Part shown: positions 1 through 9,517 of the stretch, piece by piece | Position numbering within the stretch: the first letter of the stretch is position 1 | Layout: each line of letters begins with the position of its first letter | Assembly (NCBI RefSeq): GCF_001717505.1 | Contig: NZ_CP017037.1 | Coordinates: forward strand, 287,001 to 351,000 | Origin: Dialister pneumosintes | Lineage (GTDB): Bacteria > Bacillota > Negativicutes > Veillonellales > Dialisteraceae | Direction of reading: 5' to 3' | Length of the DNA: 64,000 nt | Position numbers and translations under genes: made by a program | The notes under the pieces: model-generated | What the model saw: only the letters and a program-made list of their open reading frames with translations | What the model was told of the DNA's origin: nothing | Database searches by the model: none

Positions 1-1
1 T

Positions 2-937
2 GTCCCCGTCATCAGTGTCGGAAATATAACGGCAGGTGGTACAGGGAAGACTCCTTGTATTATGAAATTAGTGCAAATATTGAAACAGATGGGAAAGCAT
101 CCGGCTATATTAACTCGAGGTTATAGAGGTAAATTGGAGAAGGTAGGAGGAATTGTTTCTGACTGGGATAAGATACTACTATCTGCACAATTAGCTGGAG
201 ATGAACCTTATATGATGGCGATGAAAATATCACATACGCCTGTTCTGGTTGGGAAACATCGTACTGCTTCAGCACAAAATGCTATTAATATGGGGGCAGA
301 TATACTTTTACTGGATGATGGATTTCAATACTGGAAGCTTAAAAGAGATATAGATATTGTGCTTATTGACTGCACTAATCCTTTTGGTGGAGAACATTTA
401 TTACCTCGTGGGTTGTTAAGAGAAAATTTGGAGTGTATGCAGCGAGCTGACATTTTTATTTTAACTAAAACAGAACAGGTAAATTCTCAAATAAAAGATA
501 AAATTATATTTCGTATTAAACAATGGAATGATCAAGCTTTTATTATAAAATCGGAGCAAAAGCCTGCCGGTGTTGTTACTTATGAAAATTGGAAAAAAAA
601 TATCCCTATATTTTTAGAAAATATAGAGAATCGAAAAGCTTTTTTGGTTTCCGGCATAGGAAATCCATCGTCATTTCAGACAACCTCAGAAATGGCAGGT
701 TTTATTATAACCGGAAGTATTAATTTTCCTGATCATCACTGTTATGTAAATACAGATATTGAAAAAGTAACACAAATGGCGATAGATTCTGGTGCAGATA
801 TCATCTTAACTACGGAGAAAGATGCAGTTAAGCTTATGCCTATTTCGTCTATTCCTTTGTATATATTAAAGATTGAGATGAATTTTTCCGGCTGTGGAGA
901 AACCGTTATAAAGAACTTAATTACATCTTTGAAATAG
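2..937 (+). CDS. lpxK: Tetraacyldisaccharide 4'-kinase LpxK (5' end cut by window)
   Basis: LpxK phosphorylates the 4' position of the lipid A disaccharide at the inner membrane. The reading frame is open to the left edge, and the P-loop GGTGKT is encoded at about positions 32-49, upstream of the first ATG at position 62. That ATG is therefore internal and the gene is partial. The DDGFQ motif followed by YWKLKRDIDIVLID, and a late TTEKDAVKL segment, are typical of the family. About 311 residues are visible, so only the N-terminal membrane anchor is likely missing. It lies 22 bp before kdsB and heads the LPS block. Confidence 0.95.
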   Translation, partial: VPVISVGNITAGGTGKTPCIMKLVQILKQMGKHPAILTRGYRGKLEKVGGIVSDWDKILLSAQLAGDEPYMMAMKISHTPVLVGKHRTASAQNAINMGADILLLDDGFQYWKLKRDIDIVLIDCTNPFGGEHLLPRGLLRENLECMQRADIFILTKTEQVNSQIKDKIIFRIKQWNDQAFIIKSEQKPAGVVTYENWKKNIPIFLENIENRKAFLVSGIGNPSSFQTTSEMAGFIITGSINFPDHHCYVNTDIEKVTQMAIDSGADIILTTEKDAVKLMPISSIPLYILKIEMNFSGCGETVIKNLITSLK

Positions 938-959
938 TTATGTAAATAGAGGTTATAAA

Positions 960-1694
960 ATGGAAAAAGTTGCATGCATTATTCCTTCAAGATTCGCGTC
1001 TACTCGTTTGCCGGGCAAGCCGCTTAAGTTTATTGCAGGAAAAACTTTAATAGAAAGAGTATATAAACAAGCAATAAAAGCTAAAATTCCACAACTATGC
1101 ATAGTAGCAACGGATCATAAGGACATTGAAAAAGAGGTCTTACGTTTTGGCGGTAAGGTCATTATGACATCCACTAGGCATCCTACAGGGACAGATAGAT
1201 TAGCTGAAGTGGCAAGGAAGTATCCTGACTATAATATTATAGTTAATGTTCAGGGTGATGAACCTTTTATTAATCCGGACATTATTGATAGATTGGCAAC
1301 CTGTCTTATGGATAAAAAGGAATGTGTTATGGCTACAGTTGCCACCCCTTTAAAGGAAGAAGAATATAAAGATTCTGCATCAGTTAAAGTAGTTGTAAAT
1401 CAAAAAGGAGAGGCCTTATATTTTTCCAGATCTCTTATTCCTTACCCTCGTAATGCTTTTGTGACCACTCCTTTGAAGCATGTAGGCATTTATGCATATC
1501 GCAAAGAGTTTTTATTGAATTATGCAAATATGGCACAGACTCCATTGGAAAAAACAGAATCTCTTGAGCAATTACGTGTACTGGAAATGGGATATCGTAT
1601 TGCTGTAGTTGAAGAAGAAATACAAGGAATTGGTATTGATACAGAAGCGGATTTGATAAGAGCAAATTCTTATTTTAAGAAGGAGAAAATATAA
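960..1694 (+). CDS. kdsB: CMP-Kdo synthetase (3-deoxy-manno-octulosonate cytidylyltransferase)
   Basis: KdsB activates Kdo with CTP to CMP-Kdo, the sugar donor for the lipid A inner core. The 244 residues match the usual family length. The N-terminal IIPSRFASTRLPGKPL nucleotide-binding signature, NVQGDEPF in the middle and KTESLEQLR near the C-terminus are all recognisable. A short ribosome-binding sequence (AGAGGT) lies before the ATG. The stop codon overlaps the kdsA start by one base (TAATG), which indicates translational coupling inside the Kdo operon. Confidence 0.97.
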   Translation: MEKVACIIPSRFASTRLPGKPLKFIAGKTLIERVYKQAIKAKIPQLCIVATDHKDIEKEVLRFGGKVIMTSTRHPTGTDRLAEVARKYPDYNIIVNVQGDEPFINPDIIDRLATCLMDKKECVMATVATPLKEEEYKDSASVKVVVNQKGEALYFSRSLIPYPRNAFVTTPLKHVGIYAYRKEFLLNYANMAQTPLEKTESLEQLRVLEMGYRIAVVEEEIQGIGIDTEADLIRANSYFKKEKI

Positions 1695-2524
1695 TGAAGA
1701 CGATACAGGTTGGTAATCTTACTTTAGACGGAGGTCGATTATTTTTAATTGCCGGACCTTGTGTAATTGAGAGTTATGAACGTACTTTGATGATTGGACA
1801 AGAAATAAAAAAGATTTGTGATAGATTAGATGTACAATATATTTTTAAAGCGTCTTTTGATAAAGCAAATCGGTCTTCCTTAGCTTCTTTCCGGGGTCCT
1901 GGAATAGAAAAAGGTTTAGAAATATTAGCAGCGATAAAGAAAGAACTACAAGTTCCGGTTTGTTCAGATGTTCATGATGTTACTCAATTAGAACAGGCAG
2001 CTAAAGTATTAGATTGGATGCAAATTCCCGCTTTTTTGTGTAGACAGACTGATTTAGTTTGTGGTGCAGCAAAAACCGGAAAAGCTGTAAATGTAAAAAA
2101 AGGACAATTTATGGCGCCGGAAGATATGCAAAATGTATTAAGAAAGATGGAGGATACCGGGAATACAAATCTTTCTTTAACAGAAAGAGGAGTTTCTTTT
2201 GGTTATCATAATTTAGTTGTGGATATGAGAGCATTTCCTATTATGAGACAGTTTGGATATCCTGTAATTTTTGATGCAACACATAGTGTACAGTTACCGG
2301 GAGGAATGGGAACTTCTACCGGCGGGCAGAGAGAATTTATTCCTTATCTTGCACGAGCTGCAGTTGCTACCGGTGTAGATGGATTCTTTATGGAAGTTCA
2401 TGATAATCCTCCGGAAGGTTTATCTGATTCAACTAATATGCTGTACTTATCCTCACTCGAAAGTTTATTAAAAGAGCTTATAGCGATTGATAATATAGTA
2501 AAAGGAAGAAATAGTAATTCCTAA
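1694..2524 (+). CDS. kdsA: Kdo-8-phosphate synthase
   Basis: KdsA condenses arabinose-5-phosphate and phosphoenolpyruvate to Kdo-8-phosphate in the cytoplasm. The 276-residue protein shows the DAHP/Kdo8P synthase TIM-barrel signatures: IAGPCVIES near the N-terminus, FKASFDKANR, PAFLCRQTDL and DATHSVQLPGG. The GAGAAAATATA stretch before the ATG supplies a ribosome-binding site. It sits between kdsB and kdsD, so the four kds genes are contiguous. Confidence 0.97.
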   Translation: MKTIQVGNLTLDGGRLFLIAGPCVIESYERTLMIGQEIKKICDRLDVQYIFKASFDKANRSSLASFRGPGIEKGLEILAAIKKELQVPVCSDVHDVTQLEQAAKVLDWMQIPAFLCRQTDLVCGAAKTGKAVNVKKGQFMAPEDMQNVLRKMEDTGNTNLSLTERGVSFGYHNLVVDMRAFPIMRQFGYPVIFDATHSVQLPGGMGTSTGGQREFIPYLARAAVATGVDGFFMEVHDNPPEGLSDSTNMLYLSSLESLLKELIAIDNIVKGRNSNS

Positions 2525-2599
2525 AGCAATAAATATATTATAATAATACATAAGTAGAAGTTATATATTTTAAAGCATTTTGTTTATATAGGGGGCATA

Positions 2600-3568
2600 A
2601 TGTCTGTTATTGAGACTGCAAAGAAAGTTCTGCAACAAGAAGCAGAAGCAGTACTTAGCTTACAAGAAAAATTAGATAATAATTTTGAGAAAGCAGTAGA
2701 TTTTATTACTTCTTCTCGTGGTCGTGTTGTATTAACCGGTATGGGCAAATCAGGACATATTGCTAAAAAGGTGGCGGCAACGATGGCTAGTACTGGCACT
2801 CCGGCTTTTTTTATGCATCCTGCGGAAGCTATTCATGGCGATTTAGGCATGATTATGGAGCAAGATGTAGTTATTGCATACTCTAATAGCGGTGAAACAG
2901 GGGAAATTGTTAATATTCTTCCTTCTATTAGAAGAATTGGAGCTAAGTTAATCGCTATTGTTGGAAATATACATTCTACATTAGCTAAAAATGCAGATAC
3001 GGCTCTAGATGCGGGTGTAAAGAATGAAGCAGACAGCTTAGGTTTGGCACCTACTAGTTCTACTACAGCTGCATTAGCTATTGGAGATGCGCTTGCTGTG
3101 TGTCTTATGGAACGTAGCCACTTTACTGCAGATGAATTTGCTATATTTCATCCGGGTGGATCATTAGGGAAGAAACTACTTTTGACTGTCGATATGGTCA
3201 TGCATAAAGGAATTAATAACCCTGTTGTTTTAGGAGATGATTTAGTAAAAGATGCTTTGTTCATAATGACTAATAAAGGGTTAGGTGCTGTTAATGTTAT
3301 TGATGAACAAGGAACTTTAATAGGGTTGCTTACTGATGGAGATGTGCGTCGTGGACTTGAAAAGGGCGTGTATTTTTTGTCTTGTAGAGTAAGTGAAGTG
3401 ATGACTATATCACCTCAAGTTATTAATACAAATCGACTTGCAGCAGAAGCACTTCATCTCATGGAAAATCATAAGCCTAATCCGATTACTGTTTTACCGG
3501 TAATAGAAGAGAGTAAAGCGGTAGGTATGATTCATATTACGGATTTATTAAAACAAGGAGTCGTTTAA
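2600..3568 (+). CDS. kdsD: Arabinose-5-phosphate isomerase (KdsD/KpsF family)
   Basis: It converts ribulose-5-phosphate to arabinose-5-phosphate, the KdsA substrate. The N-terminal SIS sugar-isomerase domain carries GMGKSGHIAKKVAATMAST and SNSGETGEI, and EAIHGDLG follows the phosphate-binding loop. Two CBS domains fill roughly residues 205-322. The length of 322 residues is normal. An AGGGGGC element lies eight bases before the ATG. The stop overlaps the kdsC start (TAATG). Confidence 0.95.
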   Translation: MSVIETAKKVLQQEAEAVLSLQEKLDNNFEKAVDFITSSRGRVVLTGMGKSGHIAKKVAATMASTGTPAFFMHPAEAIHGDLGMIMEQDVVIAYSNSGETGEIVNILPSIRRIGAKLIAIVGNIHSTLAKNADTALDAGVKNEADSLGLAPTSSTTAALAIGDALAVCLMERSHFTADEFAIFHPGGSLGKKLLLTVDMVMHKGINNPVVLGDDLVKDALFIMTNKGLGAVNVIDEQGTLIGLLTDGDVRRGLEKGVYFLSCRVSEVMTISPQVINTNRLAAEALHLMENHKPNPITVLPVIEESKAVGMIHITDLLKQGVV

Positions 3569-4077
3569 TGTGTGCTGCCAGAAAAATTAAACTATTTGGG
3601 TTTGATGTAGATGGAACGTTGACTTCCGGCATGCTTATCTTTAATTCTCTGGGAGAATGTCATAAAGTTTTTAATGTACAGGATGGTATGGGAATTACTA
3701 TCGCACGTAAATTGGGATATAAAGTAGTATTTATTACAGGACGTCAATCACCTATGGTAGAAGCAAGAGCTAAAGAACTTCATGTAGATCAATTGATTAT
3801 GGGATGTGTAGCTAAGGTAGAGGCAATGGATTCTATAAGGCAGGCATGGAATTTAGAATGGGATGAAATTGCTTATATGGGCGATGATATTAATGATTTG
3901 GCGTTAGCAAAAAAAGTGGGAATATTTGCTGTTCCGGCAAATGCTTGTGCAGATAATTTAGCGCTTGCAGATTTGATTATGAAAAGAAATGGTGGAGAAG
4001 GTGCTGCACGAGAATTTATAGAAAATATTATTCGAAAGCAAGCACGTTGGGAAGAAGCTTTGCACTTATTTATTTAG
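3568..4077 (+). CDS. kdsC: Kdo-8-phosphate phosphatase
   Basis: KdsC is the HAD-superfamily phosphatase that releases Kdo from Kdo-8-phosphate. The catalytic DVDGTLT motif sits near residue 14, the second motif is FITGRQS, and the metal-binding GDDINDLAL motif is near residue 110. It has no cap domain, as expected for this tetrameric C0-type family. The length of 169 residues is typical. Coupling to kdsD through a one-base overlap supports the assignment. Confidence 0.94.
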   Translation: MCAARKIKLFGFDVDGTLTSGMLIFNSLGECHKVFNVQDGMGITIARKLGYKVVFITGRQSPMVEARAKELHVDQLIMGCVAKVEAMDSIRQAWNLEWDEIAYMGDDINDLALAKKVGIFAVPANACADNLALADLIMKRNGGEGAAREFIENIIRKQARWEEALHLFI

Positions 4078-4114
4078 AAATAAAGATATAAATTTTTAGT
4101 TTTGAGAGGAACTT

Positions 4115-5140
4115 ATGCCTGTGTCAACTACACTTAAGTATAGATTTCTAAAAGGATTCAGTAGATTACTTTGTTCAATGTCTTATGAACATATTTTATC
4201 CATTGGAAAATTTATTGGACCAACTATTATGGAGCGAATATCTAAGCAAAGAAATCGTGGATTAGAACAAATCCAAGTAGGCATGGGGTATAGTTTGCCT
4301 GAAGCACAAAAACTTTTGCATCAAGTGTATGAACATATTGGAATGTCTGTTATGGAAATGCTTTATATTCCCCGATTAGTAAAAGAAAAAAATCATATTG
4401 AGGATTATATAGGTCTTTCTCATCCGGAATATTTAAAAATGGCTTACCAAGAAGGTAAGGGAGTTGTAGGACTTACTGCACATATGGGTAATTGGGAATG
4501 GCTTGGTGCAGGAATGGCGCTTCATGGATTTCCTACTTCTGCAATTGGTAAAAAACAAAAAGATGATGCACTTATGGATATTATCAATGAATACAGAGCT
4601 AGTGCCGGACAACATATTTTTTTAACGGGGACAGGCGGATATGAAATGATTGCAGCTGCGCGTTCTATGAAGAAAAATTATATTTTAGGATTTTTATCGG
4701 ATAAAGATGGAGATGCAGTCGGTGTTCCTGTAAAATTTATGAATAGATTCTTTTCCTTCCCCCCGGGACCTTCTGTGTTTGCTAATCGTTTTAATGCACC
4801 AATTATTCCGTTATTCATAGTCAGGAATGATAATGGGATTGGACACGTTATTCATTTTGGAAAGCCTTTTCATTATGAAAAGACGGGAGATGAAAAGCAA
4901 GATTTATTGATAAATTCACAGAAAATGGCTTTAATAATAGAAAATTTCATCAAAAAGCATCCTGCTGATTGGCTCTGGTTCCAACATCTATTTTGGACAG
5001 AACCGGCAAAAGTAGAATTACTTAAAGAAATGAAAGTGGAAGATATTCGAACTATATTTAATGGATTGACTTATCCGAAAGAAACCGTACAAGACTTAAT
5101 AGACATTGTCAGTATAGAAAGGGAACATGTGAATGACTAA
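4115..5140 (+). CDS. Lysophospholipid/lipid A acyltransferase, LpxL-HtrB family
   Basis: This is a lipid A late acyltransferase-type protein of 341 residues. It should add a secondary acyl chain to Kdo-lipid A at the inner membrane. The catalytic HX4(D/E) motif appears as TAHMGNWEW near residue 122. A GFLSDKDG segment and a C-terminal HPADWLWFQHLFW (compare the typical PxxWxWxHxRW) follow. It is placed after kdsC and overlaps lptC by 8 bp. LpxL and LpxM cannot be told apart by inspection, so no symbol is given. Confidence 0.9.
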   Translation: MPVSTTLKYRFLKGFSRLLCSMSYEHILSIGKFIGPTIMERISKQRNRGLEQIQVGMGYSLPEAQKLLHQVYEHIGMSVMEMLYIPRLVKEKNHIEDYIGLSHPEYLKMAYQEGKGVVGLTAHMGNWEWLGAGMALHGFPTSAIGKKQKDDALMDIINEYRASAGQHIFLTGTGGYEMIAAARSMKKNYILGFLSDKDGDAVGVPVKFMNRFFSFPPGPSVFANRFNAPIIPLFIVRNDNGIGHVIHFGKPFHYEKTGDEKQDLLINSQKMALIIENFIKKHPADWLWFQHLFWTEPAKVELLKEMKVEDIRTIFNGLTYPKETVQDLIDIVSIEREHVND

Positions 5141-5675
5141 ACAACGCCAATTCATTGTTTTAATTGTAGTGATAGCAATTCTCTTTGGAGTTTATTTATT
5201 ATTTCCCGATAAACAAGGAAGTAATGGACAAAATGCATCAAATGAGCCTATTGTTATGTTTGATGATATTGATATGAAAGAATCACTACAAGGTAAGACT
5301 GTATGGTATTTAAAAGCAGCACATGTTAAGATTGATAAAGATAAAGATACTGCTTATTTAGAAGGTGTAGAAGGCTATTTTAAAAATGATTCGGGTGAAT
5401 TACGTATCCAAGCGGATAAAGGGACTATTCACCGAAAAGAAAAAACAGTTTATCTAGAAGGTCATGTTAAGGGAAATACACAAGACGGTGGAGTGCTTAG
5501 TGCCGAAAATTTAAAATATGATAGTAAAACACAAATACTTTCGACTGATAAAATATTTACTCTGGAGAGGGAGCAGCGTGTATTGATGGCAGACTCTTTT
5601 ACAGGAGACCGTGTATTGGAAGAAATCAAAGCTACCGGACATGCATCTTTAAGAGAGAAGGGGGCACAAAATTGA
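5133..5675 (+). CDS. lptC: LPS export system protein LptC
   Basis: LptC is the bitopic inner-membrane protein that passes LPS from the LptB2FG extractor to LptA. The 180-residue product has an N-terminal membrane helix (residues 7-25, rich in V, I, L and F) and then a beta-jellyroll region with repeated strand motifs such as AYLEGVEGYF and VYLEGHVKG. The start lies inside the 3' end of the acyltransferase gene. The stop overlaps the TTG start of lptA by four bases. Order and length match the lptC-lptA-lptB arrangement. Confidence 0.9.
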   Translation: MTKQRQFIVLIVVIAILFGVYLLFPDKQGSNGQNASNEPIVMFDDIDMKESLQGKTVWYLKAAHVKIDKDKDTAYLEGVEGYFKNDSGELRIQADKGTIHRKEKTVYLEGHVKGNTQDGGVLSAENLKYDSKTQILSTDKIFTLEREQRVLMADSFTGDRVLEEIKATGHASLREKGAQN

Positions 5676-6388
5676 AGAAGTATATAGCAGCTATTACACT
5701 TATAACTATTGCCTTGAGCGGAATGCATACTGTTTTTGCAGATGATATCACAGCAGATGTTTTAACTTACAATGGAAAAACTAAAGTAGTTACTGCAGAT
5801 GGAAATGTGATTATTAATGGAAATGATGGAGCTACGATTAAAGGGGAGCATGGGGCTTATCATTTTATTGATAGAAGTGCATGGATTGCGGGTAATGTAT
5901 CCTATAGTAAAGCAAGTACACGTATAACTGCAGAACGGTTAGAACTTTATAGTGATAAAACAATTCAAGGAATTGGGAATGTTGTGTATCACGATGGTGC
6001 TATGAATCGAACACTTCAAGGGGATGCAGTATCTTATAATACGGAGTCTGGAGATAGCAATATTCAAGGGAATGGTTATTTATCTACTTCTGAGGGAGAA
6101 GTACGTGCTCCTCATATTTGGGGTAATTTAAAGGAAATTCAAATTAGAGGCGAAGGTGGAGTGCATATTCATAGTGAAGTTAATCAAATAACAGCTTATG
6201 GAGATACTGCTATTTATACTAAGACCCCTAATCAGAACAATGGAGTGCTTTATCTCAGAGGGAATGCAACAGCTCATCAGAGAGGAAATTCCTTTTCTGG
6301 ACCTGAACTTGTATTGAAAGATGAAGAACAAATTGTAGAAACAAATGGACGTAGTACTTTAGTAATTACTAATAGTGAAGGGTTTTAA
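5672..6388 (+). CDS. lptA: LPS periplasmic bridge protein LptA (OstA domain)
   Basis: LptA forms the periplasmic bridge that carries LPS to the outer membrane. A signal peptide covers about the first 23 residues (KKYIAAITLITIALSGMHTVFA), and cleavage is likely after VFA. The mature part is an OstA-like repeat series (VTADGNVIINGNDG, ARLELYSDKTIQGIG and similar). The start is TTG, within the TTGA overlap with lptC and behind an AGAAGGGGG ribosome-binding site. At 238 residues it is somewhat longer than the E. coli protein. Confidence 0.9.
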   Translation: MKKYIAAITLITIALSGMHTVFADDITADVLTYNGKTKVVTADGNVIINGNDGATIKGEHGAYHFIDRSAWIAGNVSYSKASTRITAERLELYSDKTIQGIGNVVYHDGAMNRTLQGDAVSYNTESGDSNIQGNGYLSTSEGEVRAPHIWGNLKEIQIRGEGGVHIHSEVNQITAYGDTAIYTKTPNQNNGVLYLRGNATAHQRGNSFSGPELVLKDEEQIVETNGRSTLVITNSEGF

Positions 6389-6431
6389 TATATCCTAAGC
6401 TTATAAAGTCAATAAATAGGGTTAATATAGA

Positions 6432-7154
6432 ATGAAAATAGAAACACATAACTTAGTAAAGCAGTATGGGGAACGCATAGTTGTAAATCATGTAAATATC
6501 ACGGTAGAACAAGGAAAAATTGTTGGGCTATTGGGACCTAACGGTGCCGGGAAAACCACTACTTTTTACATGATAGTAGGGATTATTAAACCGGATGAAG
6601 GAACTGTCACAGTTGATAATACTTCTATTACAGAGATGCCTATTCATCAAAGATATCAATTTGGGATAGGTTATTTACCACAAGAAGCTTCTATTTTCAG
6701 AAAGTTAACTGTATGGGAAAATTTGATGGCATTCCTACAAACTCGTTCTGATATTAATGAGAAACAAAAAATAGAAAAAGCAGAATCTCTATTAGAAGAA
6801 TTTCATGTAACGCATGTTAGGAATACACTGGGCGGTGCTCTATCCGGTGGCGAAAGGCGAAGAGTAGAAATTGCACGTGCTTTAACTATGGATCCTTCTT
6901 TTATATTATTGGATGAGCCTTTTGCAGGGGTAGATCCACTTGCTGTAGAAGATATTCAGTCAGTAATAAGTCATTTGAAACTTCGTGGTATTGGAATACT
7001 TATTACTGATCATAATGTGAGAGAAACTCTTCATATAGTAGATCGTGCTTATATTCTTTCCGAGGGGAAAATCCTTTTACAAGGAACGGCTGAAGAAGTA
7101 GCAATAAATCCTACTGCAAAAAAATTCTATCTTGGAGATAATTTTACTTTATGA
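6432..7154 (+). CDS. lptB: LPS export ABC transporter ATPase LptB
   Basis: LptB is the cytoplasmic ATPase that powers LPS extraction. The 240-residue protein has Walker A GPNGAGKTT near residue 37, Q-loop YLPQEASIF, signature LSGGERRRVEIARAL and Walker B FILLDEPFAGVDP. The sequence GPNGAGKTTTFYMIVG and the downstream VRETLHIVDRAYI are characteristic of the LptB subfamily. It is followed after 36 bp by the cognate permease. Confidence 0.96.
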   Translation: MKIETHNLVKQYGERIVVNHVNITVEQGKIVGLLGPNGAGKTTTFYMIVGIIKPDEGTVTVDNTSITEMPIHQRYQFGIGYLPQEASIFRKLTVWENLMAFLQTRSDINEKQKIEKAESLLEEFHVTHVRNTLGGALSGGERRRVEIARALTMDPSFILLDEPFAGVDPLAVEDIQSVISHLKLRGIGILITDHNVRETLHIVDRAYILSEGKILLQGTAEEVAINPTAKKFYLGDNFTL

Positions 7155-7190
7155 TATATAAATGGTTAAAATATAAGAAAGGTCCAAATT

Positions 7191-8276
7191 ATGCGTATAG
7201 TAGATAAATATATATTAAAAGAATTTTTGGGCCCTTTTCTATTTGGTGTAGCTGCATTTACTGCAATTTTTGTTGGTTCAGATACATTAATGAAAATTGC
7301 AGAATATATTACTAAATATGGAGCATCCACCATATCTGTAATTAAAATATTTGGTCTTGCTTTACCACAAATTATTGTTTATACCTTTCCTATGGCAGTT
7401 TTATTAGGCGCTTTAATGTGCTTTTCAAGACTTTCCGGATCTAGCGAATTAATAGTTATGAGAACTTCCGGGCAAAGCTTTTTTAGATTAGCCACTCCTG
7501 TATTACTTATTGCATTAGTAATTAGTTTTATTGCTGTTGCATTTAATGAGTTTGTTGTACCTTGGTCAAATTTACAATATCAACAAGTTGTGAATATGGA
7601 AATTCGAAAGAATATTAATCCAGGAGTCACTAATCATGTTGTACTTAGAGATGTTCAAGATGGTAAAATAATACATTTATTGTATGCTCGTAAATATGAA
7701 CCGGATACTAAAACTTTATCGAATATAACAATTCAAGAGTTTCAAAATGAGAAAGTAGTACGTGTAGAACATGCACCTGAAGCTACTTGGGATAATGGAA
7801 AATGGGTCATGAAAGATGGTGTTGTGTATGATTTAAATGATGAAGGTGTGGATAGAATGATTCATTTTTCTAATCAAGTTATTAATTATGCACAGGCGCC
7901 GGATCAAATTCAAAAAGAACAAAAACGTGAAGATCAAATGACGGTTAGAGAATTATTACAACAAAAAAAAGCCTTTGAATCAGCACATGCCGATACAAGT
8001 AATCTCGTTATGGAAATAAATCGTCATTTTTCATTACCTTTAGCAAGTTTTATTTTTGCTTTAATTGGGGCACCTTTAGGAGTGCAAAAACAACGTTCAT
8101 CATCTTCGGTTGGGTTTGGTATTTCTGTTGTTATTATCTTTATATATTATGCGACAATGACTTTTGCCGGATCGTTAGGTAGAGGACATATAATTGCTCC
8201 TTCTTTAGCGGTTTGGATTCCCAATATTATTGCATTATTTGCAGGTTTTTATTTAATTCGTAGAGCTTCTGATTAG
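7191..8276 (+). CDS. LptF/LptG-type LPS export permease (YjgP/YjgQ family)
   Basis: It is the membrane part of the LPS extraction transporter. The 361-residue protein starts MRIVDKYILKEFLGPF, the family N-terminus. It has about three N-terminal membrane helices, a periplasmic jellyroll domain (roughly residues 125-250) and three C-terminal helices. Proteobacteria use an LptF-LptG pair, but only one gene is present in this operon, so the partner may be elsewhere or the permease may act as a homodimer. Its TAG stop codon ends at 8276. Confidence 0.9.
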   Translation: MRIVDKYILKEFLGPFLFGVAAFTAIFVGSDTLMKIAEYITKYGASTISVIKIFGLALPQIIVYTFPMAVLLGALMCFSRLSGSSELIVMRTSGQSFFRLATPVLLIALVISFIAVAFNEFVVPWSNLQYQQVVNMEIRKNINPGVTNHVVLRDVQDGKIIHLLYARKYEPDTKTLSNITIQEFQNEKVVRVEHAPEATWDNGKWVMKDGVVYDLNDEGVDRMIHFSNQVINYAQAPDQIQKEQKREDQMTVRELLQQKKAFESAHADTSNLVMEINRHFSLPLASFIFALIGAPLGVQKQRSSSSVGFGISVVIIFIYYATMTFAGSLGRGHIIAPSLAVWIPNIIALFAGFYLIRRASD

Positions 8277-8326
8277 TGAAGTTTAAAAAGCACTGGCAGG
8301 AACTCTTATTATTAAAGGGGTTATAT

Positions 8327-9517
8327 ATGCTAGGTGTTGTTATTGTCCTCATATTAATGGTTATGGGGGGAATTATTGCTTTTTTAGGAGATAAGATAGG
8401 ATCTAAAGTAGGTAAAAGAAGATTGACTATGTTTGGGCTTCGACCTAAATATACTTCTATTATTATTACGATTGTTTCCGGTGTATTAATTTCATTCTTA
8501 ACGGTAGCAGTTATGACGGTTGTTAATGAAAATGTCCGCATAGCTCTTTTTGGGTTGAATAAATTAAAAGCAGAAATGAATGAATTAAATTTACAAATTG
8601 AAACTAAGAATAAACAACTTGCGGAAGGGAAACTATTACTTGCAAAACGTACCGATGAATATAATGAAATTAATCAACGTGCTAATAGCATCTTTGAAGA
8701 ACTAAATGATGTTGAACAGCAAAAAGCATCCGTTGAGGCAGAACTTTCTTTAGTGCAAGATGCTTATAATCAAGCACGACAGGATATTGATGCTTCTGCA
8801 GAAGAAATTAAGTCTTTAGAGCAAACAAAAAATGAATTAAGTGGAAATATTGAAAAATTAAATAATGAAAGGGAAAATTTAATTAATAATATTACCGCTA
8901 TTCGAGAAGGTACAGTTGCTTTTCGTTCCGGACAAGTTCTTGGTGCAGGTGTTTTAAATGCTCACCTGACTAAAGAACAGGCAGATATAGCTTTAGATGC
9001 ACTTTTAAATAATGTGAATAGCAAACTAAGAACACATATGAATATACAGGATAAAAATGCAACGGTAATTCGAGTATCACAAGATGTATTTAATAAAGCT
9101 GTATTGCAGTTAAGTAATACGACATCTCCTAAATTGGTACGTATTATATCTGCAGGAAATACATTAATTGGAGAACCGGCAGTAATAGATTTTGCTATTT
9201 ATGATAATTTACTTTTATATAGAAGAGGGGAAGTTATTTTCTCTAAGAACCTTTTAAGCTATGGAAAGCATTTAAATGCACAAGGCAAAGTAATCTTATT
9301 TTTACATGATGTAAATAGAGTAGCTAGAGAAAAAGGTGTATTATTTGATCCTTTAACCGGTAGTATAGGACAATTTGATGGAGAAGATTTAGCAAACATT
9401 ATTCGTCAGGTCAATGAATGGAATGAAAAGGCCATTCTTACAGCAACAGCTAAAGATAATATTTATACAGAAGGTCCTGTAGTTATTAATGTTCGAGTGG
9501 AGAGGGCGGATAATTAG
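8327..9517 (+). CDS. DUF3084 family membrane-anchored coiled-coil protein
   Basis: Residues 1-60 hold two membrane segments (VVIVLILMVMGGIIAFLGD and IVSGVLISFLTVAVMTV), with the intervening KVGKRRLTMFGLRPKYTS typical of DUF3084. A long coiled coil (about 75-195) and a globular C-terminal domain follow. I chose the ATG at 8327 because AAAGGGG lies six bases upstream and the family starts there. An in-frame GTG at 8276 overlapping the preceding gene would add 17 residues without a good ribosome-binding site. The function is unknown. Its position after the LPS permease suggests an envelope role. Confidence 0.8.
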   Translation: MLGVVIVLILMVMGGIIAFLGDKIGSKVGKRRLTMFGLRPKYTSIIITIVSGVLISFLTVAVMTVVNENVRIALFGLNKLKAEMNELNLQIETKNKQLAEGKLLLAKRTDEYNEINQRANSIFEELNDVEQQKASVEAELSLVQDAYNQARQDIDASAEEIKSLEQTKNELSGNIEKLNNERENLINNITAIREGTVAFRSGQVLGAGVLNAHLTKEQADIALDALLNNVNSKLRTHMNIQDKNATVIRVSQDVFNKAVLQLSNTTSPKLVRIISAGNTLIGEPAVIDFAIYDNLLLYRRGEVIFSKNLLSYGKHLNAQGKVILFLHDVNRVAREKGVLFDPLTGSIGQFDGEDLANIIRQVNEWNEKAILTATAKDNIYTEGPVVINVRVERADN

